This document shows, piece by piece, positions 32,766 to 45,700 of a DNA stretch of 64,000 nucleotides. Position 1 is the stretch's first letter, and every line of letters starts with the position of its first letter. Both the position numbers and the translations under genes were made by a program. Below the pieces are notes generated by a model that saw only the letters and a list, made by a program, of their open reading frames with translations, was not told the origin of the DNA and made no database searches. Source of the stretch: Brachycybe producta (lineage: Eukaryota; Arthropoda; Diplopoda; Playtdesmida; Andrognathidae); assembly GCA_036925085.1 (NCBI GenBank), contig JAUPFP010000113.1, positions 218,501 through 282,500 on the forward strand. Direction: 5' to 3'.

Positions 32766-33197
32766 CCACAGTCACACTATGCTGGTTTCCCAGCCACTGG
32801 TTGCTGCTGGCTGGTTGTAGCGCTCTAGCAGCATAGTCTGAACTGCTACTAGCAGCTGCTTTCTCCAGCGGGCTAGTGATTTTAACAGCGGCTGGTGAAG
32901 TTGGACATGTCCAACTTTAGCAGCTACCAGCTGGTCATGTGACTCCCTTCCTGCTGCTGCCATCTAGTGTGAACTTTTTCTTGCTAGTAGTGTCACTAGT
33001 GGTAGTTGAAACTCCACTGCTTGGGTTGGTTGTTGTTAAGAGTTTGTGTTTTTGCAAGACAGTGATTGAATGACTTGCACTGCTGCTAATACCAGCAGTG
33101 ACTGGACAAGTGTGAACCCAAAGCAGCTGCTCCTTGCTGTTGCTGCTAATAGCCAGCAGCAACCAACGGCTTGTAAACCAGCCTAGTGTGACTGCCG
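32766..33197. mobile_element. DNA element with CAGTCACACTA ends and CAGC-rich body
   Basis: Terminal inverted repeats of 24 bp (about 22 identical): GCCACAGTCACACTATGCTGG and its complement. The body is dense in CAGC/GCTG words. No transposase. Confidence 0.65.
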
Positions 33198-33757
33198 CTT
33201 AAGGGTTAACATTAGACAGAGAATACTTAAAAAGACATGGCGTTCCTTAGCCACCGGATCATGCGCAGTGATGAATTATAACATGTTTTGTGAATTAAAA
33301 AATGGATCCCTTTGTTCTGCCGACACGGTGCACCCATATGTCCAAGGAACCGTGTCTTAATAGGTATCCATCTGTCAATTCTGAAACAAGGATGTTAATT
33401 TATTCTTTGGGATCCTCTTAAATTACGAGGAGGGGGCGGAAATCGAGGAATTGGGGCGTGGGGTGTTCCCAAGGCTATTATTTCCACACAAGAGGGTAAA
33501 ATACTGGGTGTCACAAAATTTAATATAAAAACAAATTTGTAAAATAAACTAGGTTCATTTTAGTGTTTGAACTTATTAAAGTTCATATCAATTCACATTT
33601 GTTATATTGATTTGCATATAAGAAAACAAACATGTGACAGTTATTAATACATTATTACATTTGTTTGTGACACACTCTGTATTGCGAATAATAAAAATAT
33701 TAAAACTATTGTGAAATTAGATACCAATAAAAAAAAATAAAAATTAATAATTATGGC
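33198..33757. other. Intergenic stretch 3' of gene B, unassigned
   Basis: No gene or clear repeat ends seen. CACACTCTGTATTG near 33671 resembles transposon termini but no partner was found. Confidence 0.3.
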
Positions 33758-33763
33758 TTTAAT
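33758..33763 (-). terminator. Candidate poly(A) signal of gene B
   Basis: ATTAAA on the minus strand, 11 nt after the TAA of gene B. It is the nearest hexamer of this type, but the region is AT-rich and the call is weak. Confidence 0.3.
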
Positions 33764-33773
33764 TACAAAACAT

Positions 33774-36700
33774 TTACTTTCGATTTTCTAACGTAATAAT
33801 TGTTCCATTGCCCGGCCGAAGAATAAGTTCGGAAAAGAAAATAACTTCATCCGTTTTTTGCATAGATTTCATTTTAAAATTACGCATCACGTGACACAAA
33901 ATAATTTTCATTTCCATGAAAGCAAATTTCTGTCCTGTAAAAAAAGAGAGAGAAAAAAATGTAATTCAATAATAAAAATTAAGGGTGGAACATGAATTTT
34001 TTTAAGAATTAATTATTGCATCGGACATAACGTGTAAAAATTCAAATTTGTTTGTTTTTCAGAAGTGTAACACCCTGTAATTCGTGATCCCGCCAAAACC
34101 ATAGCCCAGAGGGTAAACAACTCTCAACCATCCCTCCCCTCCCCTCTGACTCACTTATCTGACTCATGCTTGAGTGGTGGATTAATACACTTAGGACCAT
34201 GGCCACTTGGACCTGGTTACACCTCGCAGGCGTACACAGGTCCAAGGTATAAAAGGGCCATGTTCCTCTTCGTAGTTAGTTCTTGTCCTTGCCTTTGTAT
34301 TACGTTAATCTTATCCGTACCACATAATGGACATGAGGACACACCGTTAGTATTTGTAATTCATCCTTGGTATTCTGTGTTTCTATACGAGTGATGAATA
34401 AAAGCGTTATAACAAGAAACAGCGTGGTCTTTATGTTTAAGTAATCAACTTCTCTTCAGAGGCCGGAGACTACATAAGGCAGGAGGTATACGATTCCTAA
34501 GCAGATACAACATCTTCTCCTGTCAGTGTACCGAAAGGGGAAGATGTATATCAGCATCGACCGGAAGAGAGAGTGATGGCCGCCACTCTGCTGCATAGAT
34601 TTCACCCCCATGCAGAAGGGTGACTACAATCCGTCTCCATCCAACTCTCTCTGCAGCTCGGGTCTTCTCCGCGCAGGCACTGTGCGATGCAGAGCAGCAA
34701 CGAGGTGCAGAAAATGTCATCTACAGGTTGGTAAAACAAAAAGGTCGATGTCAAAAGCTCACAGAAGCATATTTAAAAAAAAATTTCAAAGTGTATTTTA
34801 AAAGTTGAAGTACGAAGCCCTGCAGAGGACTTCTACAAAAAAAAGTTTTTTAATCTCTTTTATTCGGCCATGTTAATTATGCCATGTTGCACGCACCATG
34901 CTCTAATAATCAATTCAAGCACTCACTTGTAGCAGCAATAATTTAATTATTAGAGTATGGTGCGCGCAACATGGCATAATTAACATGGCTAAATAAACGA
35001 GAGTAAAAGTCCACGTGTTGAGAAAATGATGAGACTTGACGAGATTTAAAAAAAATTACAAAGTCATCTGCAGGGCTCCATAACGAAGAGCAAAGAAATT
35101 AAATGATTATATATTTTTAGACAATATCTTTTAAAACAAACTTTTTGACAATTTAAAATAAAAAAAGTTTAATTATGCTTGTCAAGGGCGTAGCTTGGGG
35201 GCCCGCCGACCCAGCACCTGCGGGGAAGGCGCAGGAGGTTTGGGGGCACAATGTTAAGAGTATAAAGCAATCAAAAAAAAATGCACTGTTATACCTAGTA
35301 CACACCTTAAAATTTAAATGCATTTAAATAATAAACGTGTTCTACAGAGCCCTGTGAAGGGCAAACAAACAATATGTGGAATTCAATTTATTCAGTTAAT
35401 AATTAATCTGAAATTATTTAGTTAATACTTAAATATAATTTCTAAACTATTTGACAAAATATTGATTTAGTATTTCAATTTAAAATATTAATAATAAAGT
35501 CATTTTTTATTTGGTTCATGTCCTTAACTGGATTCCGTATAATTCACCTAAACACAATTAATTTGAATTCACTTAACTCATGTGTGTACAAGGTATAAGG
35601 CTATGCTAGATGCTGTTTTCATCTTTGAATTCTAGCCTCTAACCAGGTTCTGTTAGTGAAAAACGCAATTTTTCGTTTAGCCCTACCATAGCCTCCTATA
35701 GGAGGCTATGGCCCTACTTATGAATTTCTATTTTTTTTTTTCAAAAAAATTTGGGGTGCACTGAAGATTTTTGCTCCCTGGCGCCAAAAACCTGGCTACG
35801 TCACTGATGCTTATTATTACTAATCGGCAAGAAAACATTTTAAAAATAAAAATTGTTGATATTACATGTAAAATTTTAAAATTTTAAAATATTATGAAAA
35901 TAAATTAAAATATTACCAATGCAATTTCTAGCACCAGCTGAAAACGGAATGTATGCATAAGGATGTCTTTTGTTATTGTTTTCTGGTAGAAACCTGTCCG
36001 GATCAAATTTTTCCGGATCCGGATAATATTTAGGATCACGATGAACAAAATATGGGGCAATTATAGCGTTAGTCCCAACTGGAATTTCGTAACCATCTTA
36101 AAAGAATGAGAAATAAGATTATTAAAAAAAAAACATTCTAAAATTTACTAAATAAAAATCGGTAGCCAATGTAGCCATGTTTTTTTTCTTACCGCAATTG
36201 ATACTTTTTGTGATTGTGCGAGCAAAGAAAGGAACAGGAGGATAAATTCGCATTGATTCCTTAAATTAATAATCAATGAAAACAATAATTATATCAATAA
36301 AAACAATATAATTTATAACAAAAATCAATTAAAATTAACAAAGACAAACAATTTAAGCAAAATTCAATTAATACATTTTAGGCGTTGAATTTTGCAGATT
36401 TACTAGCAAGTTGGTTGTTTTGCAAATTGCCTAGGCAATCTGCAGATTGACTTATTCCGCAGATTGACAGTTATTTGCTTTTATCCACGCCAAAAATGGC
36501 GCCAGATAGATGGTTTTTTATTGAAAATTTGGACGCAAAAATGTCAAACGAGTATTTTTTTTTTCCGAAACAATATTACGAAAAAAATTCAAAACGTTTT
36601 CAAAACTAGAATGGAAGAAGATTGTGTTAAATAAACATTTTATAGTTCAGTTTGAAAATGACCCGGTTTTCTTGGCATTTTCCATTTGACATTTCATGAA

Positions 36701-39700
36701 AAACTATTTTCGCATTTTTTCAAACTGTCATAAAAAGGTTATTTTTTTTTAAAAAAATATCATCATGAAAAAACTTTTAGCATTACCATCAACTATTCTA
36801 GTTTCTAAAACACTTCCAAATTTTTCGTAATGTCTCTTCTGAAAAACGTTCAATTGAAAAACAGAAATTTTCTCAAAACTATAGATTTGGGGGAAAAGAC
36901 CTACAATGGCGCCATCTGGATGGGGAACAAAACGAAATAAATATCTATTCAGCCACCTTAATAATTATATTGGTATCAAATAGAGACTTGCCTTGATTAC
37001 ACATTCCAAGTATTTCAGTTCTTTTAAATCAGCAGCAGTTACATGTCTATCAGAGTCCCCTTTATTTAAATAACAAACAAAATATATTTTTATTAGAAAA
37101 ACGTATTCAGAAATTTGTTTTTTTTTTCGTCTAATTTTTTTTATAAATTTATGTGAATATCACATTTTGATCTTTCAAAACAATATAATCAAACTGATTT
37201 AATATGGCTTTAGAGATATTTACTTCGCTTTTGTCCCATCGGACGGCGCCACTGCAGTGACTATAATGCTATGCTCCATAGACGTTTTTTGTAAAATTTT
37301 GGACGGAAAAACGTCAAGAACCTTTTTTTTATTTTTTAGAAACAACATAATTAAAAAATTCAAACTGTTTTCAAAACTAGAATTGTTTGTCGTTTTTAAC
37401 AATTTTCAATATATTTCTAGCCAATAATTTTTAATGATTTCCAATACATTTTTCCCAACAAAAAAAAACATTTCGAAATAAAATTAATAAAAATATTTGG
37501 AACAAAATAGATAAAAGTTTATTAATAAAAAAAAAGTTATTTAAAAGGTAAAAATTTATGTAATTGGAGGGAAACTTCATAGATGTTTTTGTAAAATTCA
37601 GACGTAAAAACGTTAAGCAAAGATTACGAGAAAGTTCAAATTGTTTTCCAAACTAGAATGGTAAAAGATTATGCTAAAGATTTTTTTGTCATGGCAATAT
37701 CTTAAAAAAAATAAATAATTTTATAGTTCAGTTTGAAAATGACCCGTTTTTAGGTTTCTCCATTGACATTTTCATGAAAAAATACTCATATTTCACCAAC
37801 AATTCTAGTTTCTAAAGCCATCCAGAGGGACAAAAGCAAAATAAATATCTATAGGGCCACCTTAACTCACCAACACCACTGTTTTTTTTAGTTTTAAATA
37901 AATTTTCAATAATTTTAAGAAAATAAAAATAAATCAATTTAAAAAAAAACAATACAAATACCAAAAATCAAGTCCAATTCGTTGTGAACTTTTTGTTGAA
38001 CCTCTGGATTATGTCCAAGTAAAAATATACTCCAATTTATTCCTGCTGAAGTTGTATCATGACCCTGAAAATTAATAAACAAAATTGAAAACAATAGAAG
38101 AAAAGTTGTATTCTTGTATCTAATACACATTCAAACTTCTCTAAAAAAACCCATCTTAATCACCAAGGCCCTTGTCAGACACACGTCACGTTATAAATGC
38201 CAACAATGTCACTATAGTGACAACTTGTCAGCATACTGTATGTTCCATGCACGTTGGCATTTACAACGTTTTAGAACTGAAGTGTAGTTAAAATTTTTTT
38301 AAAAAATATTTTAATACAGTATTATATATATAAAATCCCAGGTCTGTGTGTTTGTGTGTGTGCGTGTGTGGAGTAACAAAAACCATTGAAGCACGTCGGA
38401 ATTTATATAAATTTGAATAAATGAACCGTTTTTTTTTTCTCAAGGTCAACTATATGTTAAACTCTTCCTTTGGAAAGTGTAGAAGGGGAGAGAGAGAGAG
38501 AGAAAAGTGGGAGGGGGTGAGGGGAAAAGGTTGGAAAGTGTAGAAGGAGGAGAGAGGGGTGAGGGGAAAGTGTAGGGGGAGAGAGAAACGTGAAGGGGGA
38601 AAAGTGGAAGGGGGGAAACTGAAATTGAAATGAAAGGAGTAAAAGAAGGAAAAAACGACGCTCATGCGCAAAATTGCCTGTGAATTTTGCTCCTGTCATT
38701 TATGACGGGTTACCCCACTAGTCTGATTAATAATTTTTAATACATTCTCTTCATTTCTTAGCTTCCTTTAAATTGTATTACAATATTTTGCACCTTTGAT
38801 GGTTTAGTAGAAAGACTACTGAGAATGACTATTGAGCATGCTAGAAAGGTATTATATTGGCCTAGCTCCTCCCGGATCAGGTAAAATAAGTGACTTAGCC
38901 AATCACTTTCAATACGAGTGCAAACTCGGCTCGTATTCAGAAAAGAGCAGATTTTACCATGCTGAGACGGATCCGTCACAATATTATCAAGCAAATGTTT
39001 CTCAAACTGTGGCCCAAGAGCCAGTTGCAAAGTAACAATCTTCCGGTTTAGATAAACCAACAATTATGGGTTTTTTTTTGTATTTCAATCATAAACACTG
39101 GTTAAGCGGGTAGAACTCTAGTTGACAACTGATAGTAACCAGACATCTAGCCTTTAACCAGCCATTTTTCTTTATTAGAAAAAAAAGCATAATTGTAGTT
39201 GCTCTAATTAATGATTGATAAATTGGCATATTGGCTTGGATTATTGGCATTTGGGCCACAAATTGAGAAACATTTGCATGCAGCATGTTATATTGCATAA
39301 AAATCCAAACCCTAATAATTTTTATAGAAATATTTACTTCAAACATGAAAGTATCAACTTCTTCTCGAATACTTTTATCACTCAAACGTTTTCCATTTTC
39401 GGAATATTCCAGTAAAGTGTCCAAAAATGCTAATTTCTTCTTTTTGCCAAAAACAAGTTCTTCTTCTTTCGAAGATTCCACTTCCTTGGATTTTTTGTCG
39501 TCATATTTTTTTCGTCGTTCGACAATTACCTTAAAATAAAATTCATAAATATCGTTATTAAATTATGAACATCTTTTTTTTTTACTTTAAATATTATATT
39601 TTACATCATCGGTAAATTTGTGTACGATGCTCAGATTTTTCTTTTCAAGTTTTCCAATAGAAGATAAATTATAATACATCCATTCTTTATCGAGCCATGG

Positions 39701-42700
39701 TCGAAAGGATCGCAAATTAACACCTTCTGCCAAACTATACGATTTAAAATAAATAAATATAAAAAACGACCATAAACAAAGAAACTTAAAAACATTATAA
39801 AACTAGAAGGGCTAAATTACATTGGCCTCATTGTAATGCCTAGTACACACCTGATAGTTTAAATGCATTTAAATAATAAACGTGTTCTACAAGAGCCCCC
39901 CCCCCCTGTGAAGGACAAACAAACAATATGTCGTCGAATTCAATTTATTCAGTTAATAATCTGAAAATATTGAGTTAATACTTAAAATATAATATAAAAA
40001 TTATTGACAAAATATTGATTTAGTATTTCAATTTAAAATATTAACAACAAAGTCAATTTTTATTTGGTTCATGTCCTTAACTGGATTCCGTATAATTCAC
40101 CTAAACACAATTAATTTGAATTCATTTAATGCATGTGTGTACATGCATTTAGAATAATAAGAAAAATGGCGAATTTGAAATACCAATAAAAAGATTACAA
40201 GATTAAAAGTCTAGTTTGGTCAAAAGACCTTCAGTAATTATCTGGTTAGAAGTACTACTTTTTTTATTGAAAACAACTTTAAAACAAACATAAGAGTATA
40301 TTTAGAAGCTAGAAGAGTAAGTGAATAAACAACATATATTGTTATTTCAATTTGTTGGTTCATTACTCTTCTACAGTATTTTTCAAAAAAACAAAAAAAA
40401 AAAACAATACTTGTTGTGTTAATGATGCATCGACACCTTATATTCTTGCAATTGCCTTTTATTATAAACGAATCTAAAGGCCTTAAGGCCTTGCTAGAGC
40501 TGAATGAAACACTCAGAAATGATAGTTTTTTTGGAAGTTTTTTCTTCCGAAAGATTGCTTGTTTCAGAGTAGAAAATTTGAGTACTCCGAGACAATAAAA
40601 GCTCTGAAATACAATAGAAAATCCAAGGAAATGGAACACTGCAATGGTCGGGGTGACCATGTGCAGACAGCAGCATTAGGGATTCACACAATTGCTTTTG
40701 TTTTCAGAGTTTTCATTATGCTATATAGGTTGCAAATTATTTTCTGAGTTCCATTTTGTGGAATTTATGTTTTTGGAATATTTTTTCAGAGTTCTTTTCA
40801 TTGAGCTCTATAGCAACGCCTAGAACTCAATAAAAAAAACTCTGAAAAAATATTCCAAAAACATAAATTCCACAAAATGGAACTCAGAAAATAATTCGCA
40901 GCCTACAGCATAATGAAAACTCTGAAAACAAAAGCAACTGTGTAAATTCCTATCACATGGTCACCCTGGCCATTGCAGTGTTGCATTTCCCTAGATTACC
41001 TATTGTATTTCAAACCTTTTTTTTTTCGGAGTACTCTGAAATAATGTTAAAAACATTATTTCAAAGTACTCCCATTTTCTACTGTGAAACAGCAGTTTTC
41101 GGAAGAAAAAACTTCCAAAAACTATCATTTCTGAGTGTTTCATTGAGCTCTAGCAAGGCCTTTACACTGCAATGGTCAGGGCGACCATGTTTTCAGAGTT
41201 TTCATTATGCTATAGGTTGCAAATTATATTCTCAGTTACATTTTGTGGAATTTATGTTTTGAGAATATTTTTTCAGAGTTCTTTTCATTGAGCAAGGCTT
41301 TAAGAGATGGATCACACATGCAGAAAAACAAGCAGGAAACAGAATGACAATATTTTTTTATTTAAAAAAAAGCAGAATAAAGTTTCAGCTACATTTCTGC
41401 TTTTCTTCACAGGTTCAAGGGTTCTCACACATTTACAACAGAAAAACATTGTTTAGTTAATAGAAGAGAGACGAAAAATAAGAGGCGGCGAAGAAGCCAT
41501 GAAAAATAATGCATCTGAAGGCCACCTTCCTATTGGCTGACAACATTTAATTCGTTGTGGAAGTAAAGAAACAATTTTCATTGCCTTTTCAGGACGTATT
41601 CAGCCAGATAAAGAAAAAATTCTTTTGTTTTTTTCAGTGGAAATTTTTTTCGGCATGTGTGAAACATCCTAAAAAAAATAATAAATATTTTGTGTTAAAT
41701 TTCTTACTTGCTTACAGCTTTTACGTATACGGATTCACTGTTACTTTGCGCATTTATTCTTCTTCTCATGGCAGTTTCTGTCAAGAAAAAAATAATTTAT
41801 TTAGCTTTTTTAGTCGAAAAGTTATTACCTAAAAATGGTTTAAAAAATTCGATGATTTGTCTTTTTAAAGTTATTTTTTTGCATATATGAACTTTTGATT
41901 ATCGGAACTAGTCATGTCCGACATTAGTTGCGATAATCAACGTTCCACTGTACTAACAATATATATATAACTAGTGGGGTAACCCCTCATAAATGACGGG
42001 AGCAAAATTCACAGGCAATTGTGCGCATGCGAGTCGTTTTTTCCTTTTTTTTTACTTCTTTCATTTCAATTTCAGTCACCCCCTCCCACTTTTCTCTCTC
42101 TCTCTCCCCCTTCTACACTTTCCAACCTTTTCTCCTCACCCCCTCCCACTTTTCTCTCTCTCTCCTTCTACACTTTCCAACTTTTCCCCTCACCCCTCCC
42201 ACTTTTCTCTCTCTCCCCCTTCTACACTTTCCAAAGGAAGAGTTCAACATATAGTTGACCTTGAGAAAAAAAAACGGTTCATTTATTCAAATTTATATAA
42301 ATTCCGATGTGCTTCAATGGTTTTTGTTACTCCACACACATACATACACAGACCTGGGATATTATATATATAATATCCCAGGTCTGTGTGTGTGTAACAT
42401 CGGAATTTATATAAATTTGAATAAATGAACTGCTTTTTTTTCTCAAGGTCAATTATATGTTGCACACTTCCCATCCAAGAACCCCATGATATTAAATTGG
42501 AGAGGGGACAAGGTTGGAAAGTGTAGAAGGGGGAAGAGAGAAACGTGGAGGGAGGAAAAGTGGGAGGGGGTGACTGAAATTGAAATGAAAGGAGTAAAAA
42601 AGGAAAAAAACGCCGCGCATGTGCACACCAGAGAAAATTAAAAACTCATTTTCTCTTTCAAATATAAAAAAGGGGAGGGGATAATAGTAGCAAAATTAAA

Positions 42701-45700
42701 CTAGAATTTATCACGGGCAATTGTGCCCAGCATTAGAATTTCTTTTGCTCAGCTCTTTTATGAACGTCATCAATTTCTAATTGGTTTATTACTTGGTGTG
42801 ACGTCATAAAAGGGCAGAGGAAGAAAAATTCTAATGCTGGGCACAATTGCCTGTGAATTTTTCTCCCGTCATTTATGATGGGTTACCCCACTAGTTTACT
42901 AATATTTTGAGTGTTTCAATATTATTATAGCCATATCTGTGCAACAGAAGCTTGTAAAATTCACTAATAATATTGGCAAATTCACTTGTAAATTTGTAAC
43001 TTTGTAATTTTCGTCATTGTGCAACAGTATTTACAAGTTACAAGTGAATTAACTAATATTACTAGTTTGTAAAAATATTGTGCAATAGGGCCAGCCGCCG
43101 GATTAGCCATTGGGCTAAAAGGGCTGCAGCTCACGGCGCACTCGAATTTTGAGGAGCCCCCAAAATCGTGGTAATTATTTTTTTTGTAAATCAACAATTT
43201 TTTTTGCAAATGATCAAAGGTAGCACATTATCGCCACAGTTGTCTAACTCCTAATAATGTAAAAATAACTGAAAGTAAGAATGCCCGATTCCGATTCGAT
43301 TAATCGGAGAATCTATTTTGCACATGAACAATCTCGTCAATGAACATTTTAATTAAACTAATGGGGTAACAGATCATAAATGACCGAAGCCCAATTCTAG
43401 TTTAATTTTGCTACTAAAATTATTTAACTATTTTATTCAAGTAGTTTATCTTATTTTCTTTTTAGGTCAAATGTCTCTTTACGTCAAATAGTTTCAGTGC
43501 AAATATCCCTTTAGGGCAAGTGGTTTTAAGGCAAAAGTTCCTTTAGGGTAATTGGTTTATGGCATGGATTGGGAGAGCACAACATAAAGTTGACCATGAG
43601 AAAGAAGCGGTTCATTCAAATTTATATAAATTCCGACGTGCTTCAAGGTTTTTGTCCTTGTTTGTACAGCGTTATACACAGACAGACTTAGGTTAAATAT
43701 ATATATATACTAGTGGGGTAACCCGTCATAAATGACGGGAGCAGAATTCACAGGCAGTTGTGCTCATGCGCGTCGTTTGTTCCTTTTTTTACTTCTTTCA
43801 TTTCAATTTCAGCCACCCCCTCTTACTTTTTTCAACCCTCCACGTTTCTCTCTCTTCCCCTTCTACACTTTCCAACTTTTTCCCTCTTCAATTTAATATC
43901 ATAGGGTTCTTGGATGGGGAGGGTGCAACATATAGTTGACCTTGAGAAAAAAAAGCTGTTCATTTCTTCATTTCTTCATTTATTTAAATTTATATAAATT
44001 CCGACGTGCTTCAAGGGTTTTGTACAGTGTTACTCCACACAGACACACACACACAGACCTGGCTTAATATATATATAATAATTCTCAAATGCTGCATAAT
44101 GGGTTATAAAATTTATATTAGTATAAAAAACTAGTGGGGTAACCCGTCATAAATGACGGTAGCAAAATTCACAGGCAATTGTGCCCAGCATTAGAATTTC
44201 TTTTCCTCCGAACTTTTATGACGTCAGACCAAGTAACCAACCAATTAGAAATTGATGACGTTCATAAAAGGGCGGAGCAAAAGAAATTCTATAAACGAAC
44301 CCCCCAACAATCACCTAATAGGCAATACATTGACAATAATTTTATTATTTTTGGCCCACTATATATGACGCGCAACGCCCTAGCGCGCCACCTAGAAGAA
44401 CCCTCCATTGTATATGCATCGTATAAAATCGAACGGTGCAACGTCCACCATATGGCTGCGCGCCACAACGCGCGAAACGGGCTTGCGCAACTTCCATGTT
44501 TGGAAGTTCCGCAAAGTGGTACACCCGTGGCCTGTGTGTGCGGGGCCGAGTAGATGGAAGGAACCAGGAGGAAAAATACGCTCACGTGACATTCAGACAC
44601 CACTCAGGTGTCTTGGTTTGTTGGCATACACCCCCCTCCTCATTTGTATTGTTACGTGTGAGCGTTTATGTTGTCTTCAGATGCCGGGGCGTTCGCGGTG
44701 GCGCGTTATATGGGCTGAGTCCCGAATTATGGCAAGTATGGAATGTTCCACATGGTGGTTCGGCGAGGCACTGCGCGCCATAATGGGAGGCTAGCTTAAT
44801 CCGGCGCTGTTCTAAAAGAAAATAAAAATGAATTCATTTAATATTACAATACCACAAATAACATCCAAGGCGCACAATGATACGTAAGGATAAACATCAA
44901 AGCCTTGTTGTTTTCCGACATGTTGCTGCATTTTCTTATTCAAAATCACAGCTTGTTCGTTGATAACTTCAATAAATTCTTCCAGAATTTTAAAATGAAA
45001 ACTAGGTGTCAACATTTTTCTTCTCGAATGCCATTTAGCTCCAGTACTGAATAGGAAACAATTTATTTTTCAAATTAAAAAAAAAAAGTCAAACAACTTA
45101 ATTAAGTTATCAACAATATTAATATAATTATGACTAACCTTGTCAATAGTCCGAGACCCAACCATTTATGAAGATACACATATAACCTTGATTTATCAAG
45201 GTTGTTTGTGTTATTTAGTAAAGTCTGTTTTTCAAGTATTAAAACAAAATAATAATTCTATTACATTGTTATTACAACAAAACATAAATCGGCTGGAGAA
45301 CAGCATAAAGTAATGCAGATAATTAAGGTGGCTTTATAAGTATTTATTTTGTTTTCGTTCCTCCAGGTGGCACGCCACTGCAGTGGCTATTACAGTATGT
45401 TCTATAGGGGTGTTTGACATTTGCCCTAAAGACACTTGCTCTACAGACAAACAAACAAACAAACAATCAGTAAAAATATTTGCCCTAAAAACACTTGGTC
45501 CAAAAACATTTCCACTAAAGAGACATTTGCAATAAAAACCATTTGCCCGAAAGGAACAGTTGCCCTAAAGAGACAGTTGCCCTAAAACCACCTTTTTTCT
45601 TTTCTTTTTTCTTTTCTTAGTGTCTTTCGGTAGCATATGTTAAATAGGTTCTGCCAGAGGCATAGCTAGCTGCGGACCCGCGGGCCGCAGCAGGAGGTTT

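Noticed and set aside
32766-33197. CAGC-rich stretch as coding sequence
   Set aside because: It lies entirely between transposon inverted repeats and no frame stays open across it.
34523-34808. Frames of about 62-65 codons at the right end of the solo LTR
   Set aside because: Overlapping on both strands and crossing the proposed LTR end; no recognisable protein.
44179-44794. Several frames of 100-128 codons in the CpG-rich patch
   Set aside because: They overlap in different frames on both strands, partly run through a Helitron-like end, and show no domain. Open frames follow from the high GC.
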